Assembly (NCBI RefSeq): GCF_003710805.1 | Contig: NZ_RHHB01000008.1 | Coordinates: 1-64,000, forward strand | Reading direction: 5' to 3' | Length of the DNA: 64,000 bases | DNA from: Agromyces tardus | Lineage (GTDB): Bacteria > Actinomycetota > Actinomycetes > Actinomycetales > Microbacteriaceae | Shown: positions 58,250 through 64,000 of the stretch, in pieces | Layout: each line of letters opens with the position of its first letter | How positions within the stretch are numbered: the first letter of the stretch is position 1 | The notes under the pieces: generated by a model | Database searches by the model: none | Told to the model about the DNA's origin: nothing | What the model saw: only the letters and a program-made list of their open reading frames with translations | Made by a program: the position numbers and the translations under genes

Positions 58250-59419
58250 GTGACCGATCAACGTCTACCGTCGTCGCCGGGGGTTCCGGCCGGTCGCCGC
58301 ACGGTGCCGTTCGATTGGATGCGGACGGTCGCGATCATCCTCGCGCTGTTCTCCCACATGATGATCATCACGGGCGGTTGGACACTCCTGCAGGACCAAT
58401 CGTCCGACGCCTACCTGGCGGTGCGGTCGATCACTCGCACCGCCACCCCGATGTTCATCCTGCTCGCCGGCGCCACCGTCGAGCTGGCCTACACGCGGTA
58501 CTGGCGAGCGAACCACCGCTACGGCACGCGACGGCTCCTCACGCAGAGCCTCAAGTGCTTCATCGCCCTCGGGGTCATCGGCATCGCAGCAGTCGTCAGC
58601 GGCATGATCGCACCCGTCGACTTCCTGCTCTCGCTCGTGGCCGTCCGCGCCATCCCGAATGCGGAGATCTTCGTCTTCTACGTCGTGTTCTTCGTCATCG
58701 CGGTGCCGCTGGTCGCGTTCCGGGTTCGATACGGCCTCGCTGCGACGCTCGCACTCGCGGCATCGTGGTGGATCATCGCGGAGCTGGTTCCATCGCCCCC
58801 GCACGGCTCGCCTCGCCTCGCGATCGCCCGCATCTTCGGCATCGGCGATCTGTACGGCCCCAGCACGTTCCACGCAATGCTCCTCGCGGTCGTGGGCATG
58901 GTTCTCGCAGATGCAGTGCGCAACCGCGGCGGGAAGTCGATCGTGAGACGGTGGTGGCTGTTCTCCGTGTGCCTCATGGTCGCGGTCGGGATCGTCGCCT
59001 GGTTGGTCGCTCAGGCCGGGCCGCTCGAGGTGGTCCGCTCGTACGTGACGAGCAGCGAGTACCGGTTCACCAACCACCCGGGTTATTACGCCGTGGGGCT
59101 GCTCGCATCCAGCGTCGCGTTCCTGGCGGCGTACGTCGTCTGGGCGGCCGTGTTCCGCGGAGCGGTGTTCTCACCCGGCCCGTTCGGCGGGGACTCGCTC
59201 ATCGCGTTCACCGCGGGGAACACCGCGATCAACCTGCTCGTGCCGCTCCTGCCCGCACCGAGCCTGGGGGTTGCGATCGCCGAATCCGCCGCCCTGATCA
59301 TCGGAACGTGGATCTTCGTTCTCGCGTTCCGACGGTTCCGGCCGAAACCGAGCGCACGCTTCGCGGCGCCCGATCCGGTTGCCGTCGGTCCCGGGCCGGC
59401 AGAGCCCTCGCTTCCGTGA
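58250..59419 (+). CDS. Polytopic membrane protein, acyltransferase-like (OpgC/acyltransferase-3 or DUF1624 type)
   Basis: The 389-residue protein has about ten helices. The first carries FDWMRTVAIILALFSHMMIITGGW, with the D/R...H arrangement seen in helix 1 of membrane acyltransferases, then a second Arg-rich loop (TRYWRANHRYGTRRLLTQ). That suggests transfer of acyl groups at the membrane, but the family call is weak. TACGCT (58238-58243) ends 6 nt before the GTG start with no ribosome binding site, the leaderless pattern. A Pro-rich tail follows the last helix. Confidence 0.75.
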   Translation: MTDQRLPSSPGVPAGRRTVPFDWMRTVAIILALFSHMMIITGGWTLLQDQSSDAYLAVRSITRTATPMFILLAGATVELAYTRYWRANHRYGTRRLLTQSLKCFIALGVIGIAAVVSGMIAPVDFLLSLVAVRAIPNAEIFVFYVVFFVIAVPLVAFRVRYGLAATLALAASWWIIAELVPSPPHGSPRLAIARIFGIGDLYGPSTFHAMLLAVVGMVLADAVRNRGGKSIVRRWWLFSVCLMVAVGIVAWLVAQAGPLEVVRSYVTSSEYRFTNHPGYYAVGLLASSVAFLAAYVVWAAVFRGAVFSPGPFGGDSLIAFTAGNTAINLLVPLLPAPSLGVAIAESAALIIGTWIFVLAFRRFRPKPSARFAAPDPVAVGPGPAEPSLP

Positions 59420-59483
59420 AATACCCAGCCTGCTGCAGAGCGTTGCAGCAGACGACGACAACGCAGTGAGGAAGGTGGAACAC

Positions 59484-59972
59484 ATGACCGACACCACGAC
59501 CGCCCCGAAGACGAGCGCCAACCCCGAGGTCGCCTCGGGCGTCGCGCAGTTCTTCACGCCGATCGTGCACGAGCTCGTCGCGCTCGCCGTGAACGGCAAG
59601 CAGGCGCACTGGCACGTGCGTGGCACGAACTTCATCGAGGTGCACGAGTTCCTCGACACGGTCGTCGCCCACGCGCAGGACAGCGCCGACCTCGCCGCCG
59701 AGCGGGTCATCGCACTCGGCCTCCCGATCGACGCGCGTCTCGCGACCATCGCGAAGGAGGGCGGCGCCGTGAACCCGAAGGCCGGCTTCACGCAGGCCGA
59801 CGACACCATCGCCGACGTGATCGCGCAGATCGACCTCGCGACCGAGAAGGTGAACGCCGCGATCGAAGGGCTCGCCGAGCTCGACCCCGCGAGCCAGGAC
59901 GTCGCGATCGGCATCCGGCAGGTGCTCGACAAGGACCGCTGGTTCCTCTCGGCGCACCTCAGCGTGAAGTAG
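59484..59972 (+). CDS. dps: DNA starvation/stationary-phase protection protein Dps
   Basis: The 162-residue ferritin-like protein has the ferroxidase ligands in QAHWHVRGTNFIEVHEFLD and AHAQDSADLAAERVIALGLPID, the Dps signature pair. It oxidises Fe(II) with peroxide and stores iron, protecting DNA. A short N-terminal extension (TDTTTAPKTSANPEVASG) lacks the Lys-rich DNA-binding tail. I start at 59484, with GGAAGGTGG upstream, and not at the longer ORF start inside the preceding gene. Confidence 0.95.
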   Translation: MTDTTTAPKTSANPEVASGVAQFFTPIVHELVALAVNGKQAHWHVRGTNFIEVHEFLDTVVAHAQDSADLAAERVIALGLPIDARLATIAKEGGAVNPKAGFTQADDTIADVIAQIDLATEKVNAAIEGLAELDPASQDVAIGIRQVLDKDRWFLSAHLSVK

Positions 59973-60053
59973 CTGCGCGACCCGGCGCGCCCCCACGGCC
60001 GCCCGCCCGAACAGGGGATGCGGTCGCAACGGGCCCGGGTGCAGAATGCCGAC

Positions 60054-60782
60054 ATGGCGGATGCATCCGGGCCCGACCCGTCTGCCGCGGCATCCGAGCC
60101 CGAGCGGCTCACCGATGCGCAGCGCTCGGTGCGCGCGCAGTTGCTCGCGACCGAGCACTGGAGTCTCCTCGCGAGCAGGAGTACGACGCAGAGCGAGGTG
60201 CTCACGCGCATCGCGATCTTCCTCACGCTCGTGTCGGCCGGGCTCCTGTCGCTCGGCCTGCTCGGCAACGCCACGCAGTTCCGCGGCTGGTTCGGGGTCG
60301 CGGCCCTCGGCATCCTGTTCCTGCTCGTCCTCCTCGGCCTCATCACCCTCCTGCGGGCCTACAACACCGCGACCGAGGACCTCATGTACGTGCTCGCGAT
60401 GAACCGCCTGCGCGGTGCCTACCTCGACCTCGACCCGGGCCTCGAGCGGTACTTCCTCATGTCGGCGAACGACGACCGCCCGGGCGCCGAACTGACCTAC
60501 CACTACTTCTTCCGACGCGGCCCGAGCCAGGTCTTCGCGAGCTCGATGATGATCATCACGGTCGTGACGGCGGCCGTGGCCGGCCTGTTCGCCGGGAGCC
60601 TCGCGATCGCCCTCGGCGGGCAGGTGTGGGTGGCGGTGACGGCGGGCATCGTCGTCGGGCTCGCCCTGTTCCTCGGATTCCTGTTGCGCGGGTACCGCCT
60701 GTACCTGCGCTCGTACGCCTCGCACGTGCCGTTGCGGCATTCGCCGCCCGACGCCACGACGGAGGCGGCGCCGGACGACTAG
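60054..60782 (+). CDS. Hypothetical membrane protein with four helices
   Basis: The 242-residue protein has two helix pairs (IAIFLTLVSAGLLSLGLLG and GVAALGILFLLVLLGLITLL; MMIITVVTAAVAGLFAG and VTAGIVVGLALFLGFLL). They are separated by a soluble segment (NTATEDLMYVLAMNRLRGAYLDLDPGLERYFLMSANDD). That layout is seen in several uncharacterised actinobacterial proteins. CAGAAT 6 nt before the ATG may be a leaderless -10. It is convergent with the response regulator, whose stop overlaps its own. Confidence 0.8.
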   Translation: MADASGPDPSAAASEPERLTDAQRSVRAQLLATEHWSLLASRSTTQSEVLTRIAIFLTLVSAGLLSLGLLGNATQFRGWFGVAALGILFLLVLLGLITLLRAYNTATEDLMYVLAMNRLRGAYLDLDPGLERYFLMSANDDRPGAELTYHYFFRRGPSQVFASSMMIITVVTAAVAGLFAGSLAIALGGQVWVAVTAGIVVGLALFLGFLLRGYRLYLRSYASHVPLRHSPPDATTEAAPDD

Positions 60783-61435
60783 CGCTGCAGCCAGGTGAGC
60801 ACGGCGAGCACCCGGCGGTGGTCGGTGCCCGAGTCCTCGAGGCCGAGCTTCTGGAAGATCGACGTGACGTTCTTCTCCACCGCACCGACCCCGATGAAGA
60901 GCTCCTTCGCGATGCCCGCATTCGTGCGGCCTTCCGCCATGAGTGCGAGCACCTCGCCCTCGCGGGGCGTGAGGGTCGCAAGCGGGTCGCTGCGCCGGGC
61001 GAGCAGCTCGCGCACGACCTGCGGGTCGAGCACCGTGCCGCCCTGGCTCACGCGCTCCACCGCGTCCTCGAGCTCCTCGAGCGACGCGACGCGGTCCTTG
61101 AGCAGGTAGCCCATGCCCCCCTCGCCCGATGACAGGAGCTCGTGGGCGTAGGTGCCCTCGACGTACTGGCTGAGCAGGAGCACGCCGACCCGCGGCATCC
61201 GTCGTCGCAGTTCGATCGCCGCGCGCACGCCCTCGTCGCGGAACGTCGGCGGCATGCGCACGTCGAGCACCGCGAGGTCGGGCCGGGTGTCGTCGAGGGC
61301 CGCGAGCAGCGCGTCGGCGTCGCCATAGGCCGCCACGGTCTCGAACCCCGCCTCGTCGAACAGCCGCACGAGCCCCTCGCGCAACAGCATCGAGTCCTCG
61401 GCGAGCACGATGCGCAGGGGGTTCCGGGCGGTCAT
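60779..61435 (-). CDS. NarL/LuxR-family response regulator
   Basis: The 218-residue protein has a receiver domain (LRIVLAEDSMLLREGLVRLF; phospho-acceptor Asp in LAVLDVRMPPTF; Lys in LLKDRV). A LuxR-type helix-turn-helix follows (LTPREGEVLALMAEGRTNAGIAKELFIGVGAVEKNVTSIFQKL). It forms a two-component pair with the histidine kinase encoded 32 nt upstream. The start could also be 61453. I prefer 61435, with GGAGG directly upstream and the receiver domain at residue 6. Confidence 0.94.
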   Translation of the reverse strand: MTARNPLRIVLAEDSMLLREGLVRLFDEAGFETVAAYGDADALLAALDDTRPDLAVLDVRMPPTFRDEGVRAAIELRRRMPRVGVLLLSQYVEGTYAHELLSSGEGGMGYLLKDRVASLEELEDAVERVSQGGTVLDPQVVRELLARRSDPLATLTPREGEVLALMAEGRTNAGIAKELFIGVGAVEKNVTSIFQKLGLEDSGTDHRRVLAVLTWLQR

Positions 61436-61467
61436 GTCCTCCACAGTAGCCATCGCGTGCGGCCGGC

Positions 61468-62886
61468 TCAGTGCGGGTCGGATGCCGCGAGCGGCGTGTA
61501 GGGGATGTGCGCGCCGATCGCGGTCGGCCCGCCCACGGGGCTGTCGATGACGAACAGGCCACGGAGTCCCGCGACGCGCTCCTCGAGGCCGGCGAGCCCA
61601 TGTCCGGGCTCCGGGGTGGCGCCGCCGTGGCCGTTGTCGGTGACCCAGAGGTCGAGCCAGTGCCCGGCCTCCCCCGCGTCCCGGGTGGCCGCGCGCAGGC
61701 GGATCGCCGTCGCGCCGGAGTGCTTCGCGGCGTTCGCGAGGAGCTCGGCGACGATGAAGTACGCGTTGCGTTCGATCGGTGCGGGCAGCGCTGCGTCCGT
61801 CGGCAGTTCGAGCTCGCTGATGACGGGCACGGGGCTGCGCGATCCCAGCGACTCGAGGGCCACGGCGAGCCCGCGGTCCTGCAGGAGCGGCGGGGCGAAG
61901 CCGCGCGAGAGTGCACGGAGCTCGTCGAGGGACTCCCGTGCCTGGTCGCGAGCCTCCCCGAGGAGCGTTCGCGCGGCCTCGGGGTCGGTGTCGAGCTTGC
62001 GTTCGATGGCGGCGAGGTCCATCTGCAGGCGCACCAGCCGCTGCTGCGGCCCGTCGTGGATGTCGCGCTCGAGGCGGCGGAGCGAGGCGTCCTCCGCCTG
62101 CACCGCGGCGCCCCGCGACGCCGAGAGCTGCGCGACCTCGACCTCGAGCGCCTCCGAGCGCCAGGCGCCGAGCATGCCCCGGCCGATCACGTCGTGCAGC
62201 AGCGTGAGACCGCGGAACACGAACGGCAGCGTGAGGAGGAACACGAGCCCGAGCAGGAACCCGGCGACGTTCTCGGCGACCCGCGGGTCGATGTCGAAGG
62301 TGTTGCCGGGGAACACCCGGTCGATGGCCCAGTCGACGGGCCACACCGAGCGGTTCCCCTCGGGGATGAACGACTCCCAGATCCACCCAGTGGTGCCGCC
62401 GAGCCCGATCGAGACCCACACGACCGTGATGGTCCACGTGACGATGCTCACGACCGGGTTCACGATCATGCCGTGCAGGAGGTACAGCCAGTAGTGCCCG
62501 TCGACGAACGGGGCGAAGAGCGTGCGCCAGAAGCCCTGCTCGCGGTCGCCGCGCTCCCACGCCGGCTGGCGGATCTCGGGGCGGCCCGCCCAGCGGAGCC
62601 GCACGACCTCGAGCACGCCGAACCCGCGCCCCATGTAGAGCGCGGCCACGACGACGAACACGCCGAAGACGAGCGTGATGAGTCCGAGGCCCGTGAAGAA
62701 CACCGTGGCGAGCACGGTGAGCGCTACGATCGCGATCGGCAGCGTCAGGATGAGGAAGCCGAACTCGCGTGGCACGGCCGCCCAGAGGGAGCCGTAGCCG
62801 CGGCGTCGCGGTGCGGCATCCGTCGTCTGGGTCATGACGGCGGGTGCGAGACCCCCGGCCGGGTCGGTGGTCGATTCAGTGCTCAT
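61468..62886 (-). CDS. Sensor histidine kinase (HisKA_3 type)
   Basis: The 472-residue kinase has an N-terminal sensor part with about four helices (FGFLILTLPIAIVALTVLATVFF onward; LLHGMIVNPVVSIVTWTITVVWVSIGL; VAGFLLGLVFLLTLPFVFRGLTLL). The phospho-acceptor His lies in LRRLERDIHDGPQQRLVRLQMDLA, and a HATPase domain follows (AYFIVAELLANAAKHSGATAIRLRA...VTDNGHGGA...GLAGLEERV). The stimulus is unknown; the sensor resembles the putative-sensor family near DUF4173/PspC-type kinases. It overlaps the multicopper oxidase stop by 11 nt (alternative start 62835). Confidence 0.93.
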   Translation of the reverse strand: MSTESTTDPAGGLAPAVMTQTTDAAPRRRGYGSLWAAVPREFGFLILTLPIAIVALTVLATVFFTGLGLITLVFGVFVVVAALYMGRGFGVLEVVRLRWAGRPEIRQPAWERGDREQGFWRTLFAPFVDGHYWLYLLHGMIVNPVVSIVTWTITVVWVSIGLGGTTGWIWESFIPEGNRSVWPVDWAIDRVFPGNTFDIDPRVAENVAGFLLGLVFLLTLPFVFRGLTLLHDVIGRGMLGAWRSEALEVEVAQLSASRGAAVQAEDASLRRLERDIHDGPQQRLVRLQMDLAAIERKLDTDPEAARTLLGEARDQARESLDELRALSRGFAPPLLQDRGLAVALESLGSRSPVPVISELELPTDAALPAPIERNAYFIVAELLANAAKHSGATAIRLRAATRDAGEAGHWLDLWVTDNGHGGATPEPGHGLAGLEERVAGLRGLFVIDSPVGGPTAIGAHIPYTPLAASDPH

Positions 62887-64000
62887 GGCTGGTCTCCTCG
62901 GTGTTCGGCAACGTGGCCTGCTGACCGGGTTCGACGACGGCGAACTGCCCCATCATCCCCTGATCCTCGTGCCACAGCAGGTGGCAGTGGTACATGTACG
63001 GCGTGTCGGGGTCGGCGTAGTCCTCGAAGCGCAGGACGAGCTCGTAGCGGGTCTCGGGGCGCGCGAAGATCGTGTCCTTCCAGCCGGCGAGCTCGGGCGG
63101 CGGCGGGGAGCCGTCGATCGAGGCGATGCGGAACTGCACGTCGTGCACGTGGAAGCTGTGCGGCATCTGGCTCGTGTTCTCGACGATCCAGCGCTCGGTC
63201 GTGTCGACGGTGACGGTCTCGTCGACGCGGTCCATCGCCATCTGGTCGCCGTTGATCTGGAAGCCGTCGAGCGTGAACGTGCGGGTCGTCGCGATGTCGT
63301 CGGTGTCGACAGGCGGCACGTCGGCGAGCTGCTCGGGCACCTCGGGTGCGGGATCGAGGCGGTCGGCTGCGCGCACCTCGAGCACGTCGAACGCGTCGGT
63401 GATCCCGTTCGAGGCGGCGATCGAGGGGTTCATGCCCGCGAGTTCCGGCGTCATGACCGACTGCAGGGTCACCCGCTCCCCCGGCGCGACCCGCACGAGC
63501 ACCTCGGCGCGTTCGCCGGGCGAGAGCATCACGCGATCGAGTTCCACGGATGCCTCGAGCAGGCCGCCGTCGGTCGCGATGAGCTCGATCGGGCGCCCGT
63601 CACTCCATCCGAACGCATAGGCGCGAGCGGTCGACGCGTTGAGCAGCCGCAGGCGCACGAGCTCGTCGTGCACCTCGAGGAACGGGCCGCGGGTGCCGTT
63701 GACGATGAGCTCGTCGCCCAGTCGCCCCGCGAAGCCCTGCTGGGGATCCTCCCGCCGTCCGTCGGCCGAGAAGCCGGAGTCCTGCACGATCACGGGGACG
63801 TCGTCGACGCCGTACTCGCGCGGCAGCGGCAGCGCCGCCTCCTGCTCGTCTTGCACGAGGAACAGGCCGGCGAGGCCGCGCGCGACGTGCGACTCCGTCT
63901 CGCCGTGCGGATGCGGGTGGTACCAGAGCGTCGCGGCCTGCTGGTCGACCTCCCACTCGGGCGACCACGTCGCATCCGGCTCGATCATCTGGTGCGGACC
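62876..64000 (-). CDS. Multicopper oxidase, N-terminus cut by window edge
   Basis: The frame is open at the right edge (GPHQ-MIEPDATWSPEWEVDQQAATLWYHPHPHGETE...), so the first cupredoxin domain is partly missing. Copper ligands visible are WYHPHPHG, HSFHVHDVQF, and the type 1/type 3 cluster HCHLLWHEDQGMM, whose Met is the axial type 1 ligand. It resembles CueO/SufI-type three-domain oxidases that act outside the cytoplasm, so a secretion signal is expected beyond 64000. It overlaps the histidine kinase gene, which suggests the two-component system responds to copper or envelope redox state. Confidence 0.92.
   Translation of the reverse strand, partial: GPHQMIEPDATWSPEWEVDQQAATLWYHPHPHGETESHVARGLAGLFLVQDEQEAALPLPREYGVDDVPVIVQDSGFSADGRREDPQQGFAGRLGDELIVNGTRGPFLEVHDELVRLRLLNASTARAYAFGWSDGRPIELIATDGGLLEASVELDRVMLSPGERAEVLVRVAPGERVTLQSVMTPELAGMNPSIAASNGITDAFDVLEVRAADRLDPAPEVPEQLADVPPVDTDDIATTRTFTLDGFQINGDQMAMDRVDETVTVDTTERWIVENTSQMPHSFHVHDVQFRIASIDGSPPPPELAGWKDTIFARPETRYELVLRFEDYADPDTPYMYHCHLLWHEDQGMMGQFAVVEPGQQATLPNTEETSHEH

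Overview
This window is chromosomal DNA from a high-GC actinobacterium. Gene content and order point to Micrococcales, most likely Microbacteriaceae. Supporting signs are the lineage families DUF3000, DUF3093, DUF3159, DUF3710, DUF4193, SepH and an SCO7613-type membrane protein, the PdxS/PdxT route to vitamin B6, paired clpP genes, actinobacterial orders such as alaS-ruvX-mltG and yebC-ruvC-ruvA-ruvB-yajC-secD-secF-rel, and frequent TANNNT -10 boxes with many apparently leaderless starts. I see no prophage, insertion sequence, integrase, CRISPR array or rRNA. Almost everything is core chromosome.

Layout. 1-6.0 kb: mltG (partial), ruvX, alaS, rpsD and rarA on the minus strand. 6.1-8.9 kb (plus): a membrane-anchored cyclophilin, a DUF349 protein and a small AbiEi-like orphan. 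9-17.7 kb (minus): rel, secF, secD, yajC, then ruvB, ruvA, ruvC and yebC, which join Sec translocation, the stringent response and Holliday-junction processing. 17.8-22.2 kb: a DUF1697 protein and a vitamin B6 divergon (pdxS-pdxT against a MocR-type regulator plus pdxY), with a perfect palindrome between the arms. 22.3-27.9 kb: a HIT protein, thrS, an unknown beta-rich protein, a HAD phosphatase, four tRNA genes and a PemK-like protein. 27.9-33.2 kb: amtB with a GlnR-like box, zapE, a rhodanese, sufE and an anchored alpha/beta hydrolase. 33.2-39.1 kb (plus): DUF3000, RNase D, the FadA/FadB beta-oxidation pair and a reductase. 39.2-46.6 kb: dxs, acnA (behind a 20-bp palindrome), DUF3159, DUF3710, dut and DUF3093. 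46.6-54 kb: DUF4193, sepH, a DUF6504-like gene behind a near-perfect LexA box, clpX, clpP2, clpP1 and tig. 54-64 kb: tRNA-Pro, a very large membrane protein with an apparent frameshift near its end, tRNA-Gly, an acyltransferase-like membrane protein, dps, and a two-component system next to a multicopper oxidase cut by the window edge.

The most unusual signal is not a gene. The 9-mer GGATGCCGC (usually CGGATGCCGCG) occurs at least 38 times by my manual count, 19 in each orientation, against roughly 2 expected from base composition. About 14 copies lie in the small intergenic fraction, and several are paired as inverted repeats that form transcription terminators. Inside genes the motif nearly always encodes Ala-Ala-Ser or Asp-Ala-Ala through otherwise less-used codons. 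This is how DNA-uptake sequences behave in Neisseria and Haemophilus, and I rank it as the leading candidate for an undescribed system here.
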